Positions 10,443-21,934 of a stretch of DNA of 64,000 nt are shown here, one piece after another (within the stretch, counting starts at the first letter, position 1; each line of letters begins with the position of its first letter). The position numbers were made by a program, and so were the translations under genes. A model generated the notes under the pieces. It was not told where the DNA came from. It saw only the letters and a list, made by a program, of their open reading frames with translations, and made no database searches. This stretch comes from Bryum argenteum (Eukaryota; Streptophyta; Bryopsida; Bryales; Bryaceae): NCBI GenBank assembly GCA_037043015.1, contig CM073326.1:16376345-16440344 (forward strand), read 5' to 3'.

Positions 10443-13400
10443 ATGATTTGTGTTGACAATGATTCCTCACGCCGCCAAAGAAAACTTGGAATATGTATAC
10501 CTGAGAGCGATGTAGGATTGCAAAGACGGAGCAGCCGACAAGATCGGCTTTTAGCAAGTTGCAAACTTGTGTCCTTGTGCGTGCAACGGAGGAAGAAGTT
10601 GTTGCGATGTATTGGATTGACAATACTTTTTTTACTCTCAGTACTTGTTATTTTCGCGATGCGGATTTCACATATGGCATTGGCACAAATCGAAGAGAAA
10701 TTTATATTCCTAAGTGTAGGCGACTTTGGCTCTGGTTCCATGCACCAACTTCAAGTGGCTCAGATGGTACTTTAATTAATTCATTTATTGTTCACTAATA
10801 TGGCCTAAGTCTCATGAAATTTTCCCTCATAATTAACGCATTTCAAATTCCAAAACTTCTAATCAAAAAAAGAAACCCATATAACATTATATCTACCATA
10901 TTTAGCTTATAACAAACAAACTCAACACCACTTCGTTAGATCATTCACTAATTGAAACATCTTTCTTCTTCATCACTTCTTTAGTAAGAAAAATAATGGT
11001 GTAAGAATTTCTAGGTCATTACAATTCAAGCATCAAATATTGATGAGAGTATACATAGAAATTAATTATTCTACATCGGAAAATCACTTAAATTTGAAAA
11101 TTCCAACAATACTTTCTTCTAGAGGTTGCTAGAATGTTAAATTTCAATTATAATTCTATACACATACTCTTGTACCTCTTGTTCCTCCCAATACAATATT
11201 ATTAATTTAAAGTGTAAACCTTTGACACTTATGTGAGCATTGAATATTTGCAGATGAACCATTTTGCGAAAACTTTTGCGGACGATACTCCAGTTAAATT
11301 TGTGACTGGGCTAGGTGATAACTTTTATGATACCGGAATAAAAAATCTGGAGGATAGGCAGCTAGTTGACAAATTTTTGGTATTTTTTTACATCTTGGTT
11401 TGGTCTTTTATTCATAAGAACTTAATTTGAACTTCATAAGAATTTGGTCTTATACGGTGTAACAGTCATTTGTTCATCTTTGATCCTTATCCAACTTTTA
11501 GGTTCCATGATTCTAATTGGGTTTTTGACTTTTGTTTAATTTCTTATTAGCCCCAAGTTGGTATTACTTTCATAGCCTTCAAATGAACTTTAAAATATAA
11601 TTTGTATTAACTCTAAGGAAATTATCAACCTTGTGTATGGGAAGCTAGATATTCAATCTTATTAAATTGTTCTTTTGCTAATTTGGGATTTGTATCACAA
11701 TTTGTTGAGGAAATGTATGATTGCTTAGTTGACATTGGTTTCCATGGATTTTGCAGTCGATGTATAATAAGGAGCCCCTTTCAACAGTTCCATGGTACAC
11801 TTACCACCCATGTTTATACTTTCACTAGGGTTTGGGTTATGTCTAGAAGAAGAGAAACTCTAACCTATTTAGAGGTTGGCGTGGATAGAGTGTTCGTTTG
11901 ACCTACCCCTGGGTATATGCGTTGAGGTCATCATACTATTGGGGGGACTACTAACCCCTATCGGGATGAACAATATCCTGGTTCCTACCTAACCACTGGT
12001 GCTTACACCAATGGCGGGACTACTAGCCCCTCTCGGAGTGAATACTATGCTAGTTCCTACCCATCTACTAGTACCTTAGAAATACCCGACATGGTATCCC
12101 TCCAAAGGGCTTCAATGTACCAATACAACAAGGTCTAAGAACCCCCCACCATAGTTCGGTGAACTATGGTGGTGAGCACCACTCTTGCACGGGGAGTAAA
12201 ACCCCACGACCTCCTCATTGAGGGCCATGAGCTATACCCACCAAGCCAAGGCTTCTCGTGCCTCTTATATCTAGAATTGTTATGTTGGCTCAAAGGTCAT
12301 TATAATCAGATTTCTATTGGGACTCGTTCATTGAGTTAGAGTTACTTGTTTTTGGGCATTCTAGAGTAGATGCATTTGTATCCAAATGACCCTCTATAAT
12401 TGGAGAGCCCTTTTCCTAGATTGTCTCACTTGTTTCTTAGATAAGTAGATTCTTGTATGTGCTCATGTAAACATATTTAGAATGTTCGGTTATAAGTAAG
12501 GGCTATATTAGGCATTCCTAAAATTTGCATTTAATTATCTAAGCTTAAAAAAGTCACTAAAATGTGGAAAAATTGTCTTCTTTATCTGCTAATCACTGAA
12601 AAATAGTAAATCACATTTTTCATCACTGTAAGTATGGTGAACGATTTAAGTGTCCAAAATTAGGTGTACTTACCCTAGACATGCACTTGGATCATTCGGT
12701 GTTAACAAGAATGACCGGTCTCTTGTGCCTTGTGTTGATATGTTTAAAAGTAACGAGGTGCTTTTATTGCAATAGGTACATGGCTCTAGGGGACCATGAT
12801 CACATTGGTAATATCTCGGCGCAAGTGGAGTTTACACAAAAATGTCCATTTTGGGAAATGGAAGCCCCATACTTTGTAAAACACATACGACATGGTGACA
12901 TCACCCTAGACCTTGTTGTCACCGATAGCGTTGGTATCGAGGTAAATACAAGGATTGTTTGCTTCTCTTGGTCTTGTTTAACCCTTAAAGGCGCCTGTCG
13001 GCCCCTCGGGCTGTTTTCCCACAGAATCTTGCTTGTAGCTCTTTTGATTCTCAAATTTTCACTTATTTTTTTATATCATTCTAGTCACCTTTTTGTGATG
13101 CATCTACAAAGTGAAATCCTACAATTCAAATCGCAATTTGTATTGTAGGATTTGTGCTTTGAAAGGATTGTGGTAGGTAGGTTGGTATTGCCAAAACCTT
13201 GTAGGAGGTTGCAAACTCATCATTGATTGGTTCATTCATGCTGCCCAAGTTCAAAAAGTGCACTATTCATGGTGCCCAAGTCCAAAAGATGCTGAGATCC
13301 AATTTCGGGTGCCCATTGAGGAGTGGAAGGACCTTCAAGGGTTAAGCTTTGATGCAATACGACACATTTAACTACTTCTCAACTACTTCCAGTCCAAAAG

Positions 13401-15400
13401 TATCACATGGAACTACCCCATATTAACTCCTCCATAGCTTTGTGAACAGGATAAAAAATTGATTCTAAAAATGCAATTTGACTAATCCCCATAATATGAA
13501 GATACCCAAATCCTCAAAGTAGTATCACAACCATTGTGCAAAATTGAAAAGTCCAAAATCAGATTTCATGAATGAGTTCGGATTTAGTTAAATATGGCAT
13601 AATTGTCACACCTTGTATTCTTCTTTTTGTCATATTAAGACTTTAAGTTAGAAATGTTGATATGTCAGGGAGCTGTCTTAAAAAAAGGTGAAAAGAGGAG
13701 GTTTGGAAAATACTACACCAAAGCCTTCACTGATGAAATGGTAAACAATGTACTTTTAATTTCATTCTTACACAAAATAGAGGTGCCAAATTTTGACTCG
13801 GTCAATTAATAGCAATTTAAATGTCACTTTGCAAATTTTAATGTATCATAGTAAAATATTTGGGGTGAATGGTTGAGGACACTCTTAAAGTTTTAAATTC
13901 AATGAATCAAGAAAAAAGTTAGCAACTACACTAAATTTGATAATTAGTGTTAGATACACTAATTTACAGAACCATGTTATAAGTTTTTACTGTTGTTCAA
14001 TAATTTTACCCACTATATCGGCCAAGATGGGGGTCCTTATATAGTATTAGAATCAATGATCTTGGTAATTTTTTTAAAACAAAAGTAAAAACTTATAGCA
14101 TTTTCAAATCTTATAATAATCTAACACTAATTATCAAATTTAGTGTAGTCTACTTTTAAGTTTTTGTCAAGTGTTTTTTTGATATTTTTTTATTTTGCTT
14201 AATTTTTTATTACTGTTGATTAGTAGGCTGGATCGATGCAACTAAGGTGGCTAGAGCAAACTCTTAAGGAAAGTACTGCTGACTGGTATGTGCACTTTTG
14301 TAAATGCTTTTCTATGTATTAGTTTTTAGCTAGTACATTCGAGTGGTGTTGCCACGTTCATATAAATGTTGTAATTTATTTTCCGGGGCCATAAATACTT
14401 TGAAATTCCAATACCTTATTGTACCCTTTAGTCCGTTTTGCAATTGGAGTGTTGCCTGCACCTCTACAGAAAGACTTGCTTCCAACAACACAAAGTACAA
14501 CCAAAAGTCGCCAAGATCATCATGTCACTAAACAACCTATCTGCTTAGGATTATAGATGTTGTTAGAACATTTGTAGTGCATATTCTTTGAATTGACCTT
14601 TATTTCAAATATTTTAGGCTCGGTAAATTATCAATTCTAAGCCCACCGTCACAAGGCCCTTATAAAGCTATGTAGAGGTTGATTGCATAGGTTCTTGTTA
14701 GTTCTTGAAATTATCATCCAACACAAGGAATCATACTTTTCGGCTTCTCAAGTATCGTATGGAAATAGAATAGGGAGGTTTAATTAGAGAGATTACAAGT
14801 ATTATAGATTGTGGGGATTTGTTCCAAAGGCTTGCGTTATGGTGGAATTTCCATAAGAGTTGGGGTATTTTATGACACCAACTTGGATATAGAAACTCTA
14901 TAATATTTTAAGAAGGTGACGAGTATTTTCACTCTATACTACGTGCAATCATCCTTATTCTATAACCATTATGTATTGTCTATGTAGGATTATTGTTACA
15001 GGGCATCGACCTCTATTCACTGTAGCAGATCGACCTCGATTCCCCGTGGAAGCTCGAATGCATATGGAACTTGTGCCGTGGTTTAGAAAATATGGTGTGG
15101 TACATTGATGTCATTTTCATTTCTTGACGCGCAAAAAAATCTCAATTGTAAACATATGTGCTAAAGAGAAGTTTAGAGAAAGTTGGAGCTCGTACACATT
15201 TTTCGATTTTGATGATTTGTTTTTGTTTCATTATGATTGTCTCGCAATGTTTTGTTTCGTAGGACATGTACTTGCATGGACATGATCATGTTGGACAACA
15301 TTCTCTTCGACATTGGATACACCATGTCGGAAATGGCGTTGGCGGCTACGGTACCCAAGACCTTGGAGCGAAAGATGAATTTACGACTTGGTCGGCGTAA
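10443..15400 (+). CDS. Low-molecular-weight purple acid phosphatase, altered metal ligand
   Basis: A binuclear metallophosphoesterase of the plant purple acid phosphatase (PAP) family. Eight exons join in frame: 10443-10766, 11254-11379, 11757-11794, 12776-12941, 13669-13740, 14227-14285, 14988-15099 and 15263-15400, giving 344 residues, close to the small PAP class (about 330). The motif order is as in the family: SVGDFG, TGLGDNFYDTGI, then YMALGDHDHIGN, VTGHRPLF and YLHGHDHVGQH. The third block is normally GNH(D/E); here it reads GDHD (codon GAC), so the Asn metal ligand is replaced by Asp. All other ligands (Asp, Asp-Tyr, His, His-x-His) are present. A hydrophobic stretch near residues 58-75 (CIGLTILFLLSVLVIFAM), after a basic N-terminus, suggests a signal anchor rather than a plain cleaved signal. 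Intron 3 holds a SINE and intron 4 a MITE. The most 5' ATG was taken as start. Confidence 0.87.
11840..12264 (-). mobile_element. tRNA-derived SINE in PAP intron 3
   Basis: Read on the minus strand from about 12264 the element begins with a tRNA-like head: AAGCCTTGGCTTGGTGGGTA resembles a pol III A box (TRGCNNAGYNGG, one mismatch), and GGTTTTACTCC about 40 bp on resembles a B box (GGTTCGANNCC, two mismatches). A tRNA-unrelated body of about 330 bp follows, ending in a CT-rich tail. The body recurs at 2703-2908. The head is like that of widespread plant SINEs such as Au. It lies within intron 3 of the phosphatase gene, in the opposite sense. Confidence 0.6.
12981..13342. mobile_element. 362-bp MITE in PAP intron 4
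   Basis: The ends ACCCTTAAAGG and CCTTCAAGGGT form short inverted repeats flanked by TA on both sides (12979-12980 and 13343-13344). The inner sequence 'aggaggttgcaaactcatcattgatt' through 'gcccaagtccaaaagatg' recurs, inverted, in the element at 18907-19266. The two copies are almost the same length (362 and 360 bp), so this is a defined MITE family. No coding capacity. Confidence 0.75.
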
Positions 15401-15628
15401 GCATGTCATTAGATTTGTGCTCGTATTAACTCATGCAATAATATTTCCGAGCTTTAATTTCGAATTTTCATATTGAATAGTTCAAAACGACAACACTTTG
15501 ATACATGTTACAACATGCTTGTGTTTAGAACCAAATATTTCGGATTTTGCGTGCATCAAGTGACGAAGCATGGAATGGTACATACCACCACACTATTTTT
15601 GATTTGAGTTTAAGTACTACTTTATTAT

Positions 15629-15832
15629 TACCATACCTACATGGCCATTTTGGCAAAAATTCAGTCCTATTTTTAGGTGCCAAAATCAAACAATTTTCTA
15701 AAGATAAAAAAGATATATTTGTACCTAAAAAAACCGGAATTGCGACGAGAAAATAGGTTTTTCTAAGTTCAAATTCACAAATCACTTGATTTTTTGGTGC
15801 TACACTGCTGAAATGGCCATGTGGGTACGGTA
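15629..15832. mobile_element. Small foldback element (about 204 bp)
   Basis: The terminal 22 bp (15629-15650 and 15811-15832) are inverted copies with two mismatches: TACCRTACCYACATGGCC plus ATTT. Further inner segments (AGGTGCCAAAATCA and TGATTTTTTGGTGC) also pair, so most of the element can fold back. It starts about 230 bp past the phosphatase stop codon. Confidence 0.6.
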
Positions 15833-17524
15833 GCAAGCACTATGCACTTTTCTAGTTGCTACTTTACCAACTTCTTAGTTGCAAAAGAAAGTAGAAGAAT
15901 ACTCTATTCACTAGATGATGATCATAAAATTTGATATAATTTAGTATGCATTCTCTTAAGTAGCTATAAAACTAAGAAGTACACAAGTTCTTGGTAATTC
16001 ATATTCAACTTGGTAATCTTTGAGGAAGAAATTGCCACTCATGCATTCATCAAAGCATTTTACTACTATGTTGAGTTGAACCCATTCAAGAACAATTTTC
16101 AATCGACATGTTTTCCTAAAAACTTCCATGCTTGTATATAAACATGTAAAACCTTGTATGAGAGTCACTAATTTTAAAACACCAAAAGATATTCATAAGT
16201 TTAGCTATTCAAATTTTGAATATTTGAATATTACACTCTATGTATTCGATTGCCAATATAACTATTCTATTAAAATGGCATTATGACAAGTGCCATTCTG
16301 TCAAACCAAAACTTGCATGTCTACACAATGGTGTACTTTATAATATCACATTTTTCTGTAGAATCACTCATAATTATATATTAGCATTCAGATTTTGTGA
16401 TATCAGCTTCAAATTCTGTAATGTCATGTGGTTTTTGAATTGTCGTTTATAAAGTTGTGGAGTGCGATTTTAGAGGGATAACGCCATTTTAACAAAATTG
16501 GAGTTGTTTTCTTTGTCTAGCTAGTAGTTTTTGTGGACACCAAAGGACAACCAATACACCACGTTATGGTACAGAGGAATATGAAGTTTAGTCATCCAGG
16601 TGCACATGCAACTCTTGTAGTTGAAGTTGTTTAGACATTCCTTTTTTAAATGTAACTCAATGAGATCAAGTATATAATAAAATTATATTTTTTCTCAATC
16701 ATTTAATGTTTAGAGTTTTTTACAACAAGTAATATTTACTCCCTTTGTCCCAAATTAACTCTCCTGTGTGCTTTTGGACATGTGTTTTGGGTTTTTTTTA
16801 AATTTTTAATTAGATAAGAAGTTTTGGCTTTTCAACCCGTAAAGTTTCAAGGCCTCATTTGCATGCTCTATCCTCAAAACTGCCCTCTTTCAATGCAAGG
16901 TGAGAACATTCATTTCATGATGTATTTTGAAGTATGTATCCTTCAGATCTAGTCCCTAGCTTGTTCATATTTGTGTATAATTAAGCTTAAACTCAAATCC
17001 CTTCTATTTCTGAGATCATAAGGTGAGATGTTTCTTATCCTTGTTGTAGGAAGGGAAAGCGATGTTTTGAGGACGAGTAGAGCCACTTTCATACCTTTAT
17101 ATGACTTGAGGCTTTTCAAATTCTTATTCATAGAAGAATTAGGAATATGTCTACATAACTTTTACCCTAGCAGAATTTGTAAAACACAATGAAATGCTTA
17201 TATTTTTTTCCTAGAGATATTATGTACAAAAAACAAAACTTATGAAGAAGCAAAATCCAAATTCTTGGTGAATTGCAATCTAAGTTGATTTTGGGTAGAT
17301 TTGAAGGATACATTAGCACAAATTTGCAATTTTGGGGAGGTTCAAGCTTGCCCTAATAGTGTTTCCAAACTTTGAGAGTGAATACTATATCTCCTTAAGT
17401 ATGAGAATATTTGAAGCATGAATTGTTCTGCAATCTAGAAAAATTTTCAACTTCATACGATCTAAAGTTTGTAATCCAATTGCCCAAAGTCAAATCCATC
17501 CAAAACAGGCCTCTTCCAAGTTCA

Positions 17525-17786
17525 ACCCCTAACTCTCCTTGTTGCAAAACAGTCTAAGTCACAAAATTTGACCTTCATTTAGATTAAGCTCAATAAATCT
17601 CAATCTAAGCATTATTTAAAAGATTCAACCGTAAGATCTTAAAGTTCACTTGACATTCTTCTCACATACCAAATTTGAACCGTTCATTCTTCCTCATTTG
17701 TGAGATTATAATGGTCAAAGTTGGCTGAGTTTTTCTCCTGGGGGAACCTCCAAAACCCGTTTTGGGTTTTAAGGAGAGTTAGGGGT
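17525..17786. mobile_element. 262-bp MITE nested in the Stowaway-like element
   Basis: Ends ACCCCTAACTCTCCTT and AAGGAGAGTTAGGGGT are perfect inverted repeats identical to the tips of the 889-bp foldback at 1492-2380. The inside carries CAACCGTAAGATCTTA and a GAACCGTTCATTC block shared with the family. The right side has TA; the left has CA, probably a mutated TA. Confidence 0.75.
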
Positions 17787-17958
17787 TAAAGGTTGAGCTC
17801 CCAAACATGCAACAAAATCCAAGGCTTACCAACGTACATTAGCTTCAAATCAAATTCTTTTGCTAACAACGACTTCAAGGGTCTCTCAAGTTACATTTGA
17901 TTCTTAGACTCATGAACCCCTAAAGTCGAAAACGATCACATCCTAGTCGACTTGCTTT

Positions 17959-17965
<7 letters not shown>

Positions 17966-18011
<46 letters not shown>
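17966..18011. repeat. 46-bp poly(A) run
   Basis: Uninterrupted A run of 46 bases inside the Stowaway-like element. It could be a retroposed tail or simple expansion; run length in an assembly is unreliable. Confidence 0.7.
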
Positions 18012-18015
<4 letters not shown>

Positions 18016-18776
18016 TTGTTTTCACAAAAACTGAAACTTTGACTCGGTGAATGTCAAGATCTGTATGGTGAAATTTGATAAAAATTGTTGGGTAGACTAA
18101 TTATCAACAATTATCAACAAGATCTCACAGATTCTCAAATTAAAAATAATTCGTTAACTGATTTGAGATACGGCCGTCTAGAAGGTCAATATAGAGCTTC
18201 TCCTTTAGGAATTGATTTCATGAATTCTAGTTGGTCTCTTCCAATATAAATGGTTGAAAGTTCATTAAACGCTTTTTTTTTCGTATGGACCTATTTATTG
18301 TCAATATGGGACAGAGGAAGTATATAGTAATTCATTCACTTATTAATGTTAGTTGTTTAAAAATTCATTCATGCAATGTATGTGAGTATTAATTTTGGAA
18401 GTTGTAATTATTTTCAATTGAATACATGGCAGATCCAACTAAACCTCGATCCATTCCAGAAATGTGGAGTGAATCAGATATTGGAATTATCAGTATTTTA
18501 TTTTTTTCAATACTTTTGACATTTTAAAAATGGTTTCTAGGCTATTGAAGATTAGCATTAGGGGATTTGTACATTCTTTGCGAATCCCCAAATGGTTATT
18601 TGCTATCGTACTAGGGAGGCCTTAGATTTATTGCTTGTGATGTGTTGCTCATGGGCTACTTCAAGTCGAGAAATTATCAAATGTAGCACATAGATAGATT
18701 TCACATTAATGCAAGGTATATCATAGTGTTATATTATACATTGTTGTATGTGGCCACTAGAATGATTGTTGATATA

Positions 18777-19325
18777 CTCCCTCCGTCTCTAGAAGAAAAA
18801 AAACCATGATTTGGTATAAATCCTCATCTCACAAAGAAACCAAGATTTGATATTAAGAGTAATCCAAACCATATCCAACCATATTATTGAGTGATACTCA
18901 CCATTAACCCTTAAATGCCCAGGTGTGAAACGGGTAGCATCAAAATTGGATCACAACATCTTTTGGACTTGGGCATCATGAATAGTGCACTTTTTTGAGC
19001 TTGTGCATCATGAATGAATAATCAATGATGAGCTTGCAACCTCCTACAAGGTTATGTATAACCCCAACCTACCTACCACAATCCTCTCAAAGCACAAAAT
19101 CATTCATACAAATTTTGATTTGAATTCTAAAATTCCACTTTTTGAATGCATCATAAGAAGGTGACCAGTTTGACATCAAAATATAAGTGAAAACCTGAGC
19201 ACAGTGAGAGCTACAAAGAAGCTGGTGGAATTGAAGCCCTTGTGGCTTAATTGGGCTTTCAAGGGTAAAAGAAAATCCAACCATTTTTTGCAAATCATGG
19301 TTTTTTTTTTCAGAGATAGAGGGAG
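18777..19325. mobile_element. Stowaway-like MITE with nested MITE
   Basis: Left end TA|CTCCCTCCGTCTCTAGAAG and right end CAGAGATAGAGGGAG|TA are Stowaway-type inverted repeats; the subterminal CCATGATTTG is also mirrored (CAAATCATGG). The 360-bp MITE at 18907-19266 is inserted in it, so the original element was only about 190 bp, a typical Stowaway size. Confidence 0.8.
18907..19266. mobile_element. 360-bp MITE nested in Stowaway-like MITE
   Basis: Starts TA|ACCCTTAAATGCCC and ends TTTCAAGGGT. It is an inverted relative of the element in phosphatase intron 4 (12981-13342), with long shared blocks such as CTTGCAACCTCCTACAAGG. The right-hand TA is not clean. Confidence 0.7.
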
Positions 19326-20832
19326 TACAAGAAAACTATATTTGAATGCTACTGCTCCGATGAGCTCAAACAACAGTTTCTTCCTCTAATATTGTTGCGA
19401 AGTATGAACATTCTTAGAGAGACATTGAATACATTGCTTGAATGGAAACAAGAATACTTGGAATAAAGGCAAGCTATCTGGATCTCAATCGCACAATCTT
19501 GTAATATACTTGTTGTAGGTCATTTGGATCAGATTTGGAGTCATGAGGCCTCGTAGATTGCGAGATCGTAACATATTGGTACTCAAAAAGGATTACAGAG
19601 TTTGAGCATTCTCTCTTTGAAGTGAAAATGCTATCTACAAATGTTTAAACATTTGGAATTGTGTTCAAGAATTGCTTTTGCTTTGTTTGGTAAAGGATAA
19701 GTTTTTCTAAGAGCTTGGTAAATTCTATCAAATACATCTCAAAACACTTGCTAGGGTGATGGGTTTAGACATCATTATTGCATTTTGATACCAAGGTATC
19801 AATCAACTTTCAAATTTTTGTACTTTATATATTTGAGCCTTTTGTGCTTCTAAATAGTTACCGCCTATGCTCTCTCTATTTACAATCAAGTTAGTCTTAG
19901 CCTACAGATAAGTGGTCGTTGCGTAGGAATAGACTAGCCACTTGCCGTAAAACAAAAAACATGTAAAGTATCTGACATTCATGAGCTGGGTGCATGGAGC
20001 TACTTTACATATTGTCATTACATGTTGGATCCATTCAACTTCCAAGCTTTTGATTCACAAAATAGTGACCACATTGCGTTGTTTATCTTGGTCTACACAC
20101 ATAGGTAAGTTGGTTTCTCGTCATGCTTATGTAAAAAGTATGCAAGTTAGAGTGATGAGTCTATACTTGTGTCTCGTAGTCTTTAGCTTTTTAACTTTCG
20201 AATAGTGCTTAATCTCTCCATATGGATAGAGACAATGCACCCCCTCTCTCTCTCTTTGTGTCACCAATCTTTCCATATGGATAGAGAGATTGTGACCTAC
20301 TCTTTGCCCCCCTCTCTTCCTCTCGCCTCATTTAAATCAAAAACTCCAAATCTACACGATGTCGGTGCCTTGAACCTTCTATCTACTACTTGAATAATCT
20401 CCTAATTAATCTCATTGTCAGCTGTAGAGTGCAACAATCTCGTCTACTACTCAGCTTTTAGCCTCCACATAAACTACCTGAAACTCATTAAGTCATCTCT
20501 CAAAATAGTTGTTTTCACAATAACATTTTGAAAGATTGAAATAAACTCCAAGACCACACCAAAACAATGCCAAATAGTTTCGCTTCAAAATGGATGTGAT
20601 GTAACTCTCACGATATGATTTGTGTTGTCTAGGATCTCAAATCACTTCAAATTTCAAACTACAACAAACATTGTTGTTCATTTCTCACCATATTTTTGTT
20701 TCAATTTGACTTGGGAACTAAGGTCACTTTGGTTTTGCCAAAAACAGGATTTGATCATTTCATGTTGAAATCACTGAAGACATTCAAACGCTTGTAATGT
20801 TTGTTAATAAAAAAGTGCACTTTTTCCATAGC

Positions 20833-20903
20833 TACCCATATCAGGTTTTAAACTGATGAGAATAGATACTAAGCTTGATCTTAGCCTGAAGGATGGACAA
20901 GAT
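20833..20903 (-). pseudogene. Truncated U2 snRNA pseudogene
   Basis: On the minus strand this keeps a diverged U2 5' part: TTAGCC before AAG, GATCAAGCTTAGTATC in place of GATCAAGTGTAGTATC, and a degraded TTAAAACCTGATATGGG. Bases beyond stem IIa, including the Sm site, are gone. The upstream box AGCATGGAGTCAAA (20950-20963, + strand text) is still intact, so promoter and gene body have decayed at different rates. It is the downstream-most unit of the array when read on the minus strand. Confidence 0.8.
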
Positions 20904-21682
20904 GTGCGACGCGAGCCTCACCTCGCCCTTCTTGTACCCGTCCGTCCCCAGCATGGAGTCAAAACGTACGGTATTGAAGTTGCCTCTACCCTAAAGCTTG
21001 TACTTCTGAAGACCTCATGCCATTGTCGCATGAATCTTCTAGTACGCTTAGGTCTCGCATACTGCTTTGATAGATTCACATTCAGTTTGCATTTTTCTAG
21101 GAGGAATGTTTTATTGGTGATGGAGCATGCAGATTGGGTTTAGATGGGTGGAGTTTCACATTAATATCGCTGCTGTACAGATCGTGGCCACGGTATTGCC
21201 CCTGCCACTTCAAACGGATTGGCGATGGTTAAAAGTACTAGTGGCAGCAATTACCTCCGAGGGTGTTTCTAATCAGCAATATTCAGATTTTGAATAATGC
21301 GTGTGTGATATTTCATCGCATAACTTCATACCGTAAAACAATAGAGTTCTCAGAAACCTGACGTAGTCCCACACTCCCACAAACAAATCTTTAAAACGAC
21401 GGAGAATAAGCTCAAAAGCATGACCTGCTCCCGATTGAATTGAAGCCTCGGACTCTGAACGCACACAGGTGGTCTTAGTCCGAGGAGGTCGAGTGCTCTG
21501 AAAGTTCCTCATCGAGGCATTCATGCGAGTAGGTCTTGACTGCCCGACTCGCGAATCAGCAACCAAATATATGATTCAGCGCGTGGTTGGATTGGTCGAT
21601 GTTTGTAAGGAAAGAGTCACCTTCTTCTCAGTGCAGAATCATTTCCTGTTTGGATTTAAATTGGTTCCCTTCGGAGGAAGGA

Positions 21683-21874
21683 GGGCTGCGCCGGCCGAGG
21701 AAGTAGTGCAAGACCAAGGCGACGCGCAAGTGTCCAGGCAGCAAGCTGCCAGATAGACCCGCACCCGAGAAAAATGAGATTAATATCGTGGAGATCGATG
21801 ATCCCCATATCAGATATTAAACTGATAAGAACAGATACTACACTTGATCTTAGCCAAAAGGCCGAGAAAGGTAT
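21683..21874 (-). ncRNA. U2 spliceosomal snRNA, copy 1
   Basis: A 192-nt U2 snRNA, the RNA that pairs with the intron branch point. It starts ATACCTTTCTCGGCCTTTTG and contains the invariant GTAGTATC branch-recognition segment, the stem II region ending at ATATGGGGATC, an Sm-type site ATTTTTCTC, and the 3' stem-loops with GGCAGCTTGCTGCC, ending GCGCAGCCC. The stem IIa arm has one imperfect pair (GATCTCC against GGGGATC). A shared block lies 47 bp upstream of the 5' end (21921-21934). Apparent open frames across it are spurious. Confidence 0.95.
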
Positions 21875-21920
21875 ACCTCACTGCCCCCACCTCGCCCTTC
21901 TTGTACCCCCTCCCGTCGCC

Positions 21921-21934
21921 AGCATGGAGTCGAA
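21921..21934 (-). promoter_or_regulatory. Conserved upstream box of U2 copy 1
   Basis: AGCATGGAGTC followed by A/G-AA is present exactly 47 bp upstream of each intact U2 gene (21921, 22927, 23741) and above the pseudogene (20950). A second shared block, GTACAAGAAGGG on the sense strand, lies about 25-36 bp upstream, where the TATA-like element of plant pol II snRNA genes belongs. The box does not match the angiosperm upstream sequence element RTCCCACATCG as I know it. Role is inferred from position and conservation. Confidence 0.5.

Larger units (their letters stand above)
16739..18320. mobile_element. Stowaway-like element carrying a nested MITE
   Basis: The left end TA|CTCCCTTTGTCCCAAATT and the right end ATATGGGACAGAGGAAG|TA are inverted repeats of the CTCCCTCYGTCCC type characteristic of plant Stowaway/mariner elements, with TA target duplications. 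At 1582 bp it is long for a MITE; a second element (17525-17786) is inserted in it and a 46-A run (17966-18011) adds length. No transposase frame remains. Confidence 0.65.
15401..20830. other. Intergenic, MITE-rich region
   Basis: No gene is supported. It holds a small foldback element, two Stowaway-like elements each with another MITE nested inside (listed separately), and AT-rich unique DNA. Two copies of a CCATATGGATAGAGA motif lie near 20.22-20.29 kb beside a CTCTCT run. Confidence 0.45.

Noticed and set aside
21360..21390. GTCCCACACTCCC as a plant snRNA upstream element for a further snRNA gene
   Set aside because: It only partly matches RTCCCACATCG, no TATA box lies at the required distance, and no snRNA follows on either strand.
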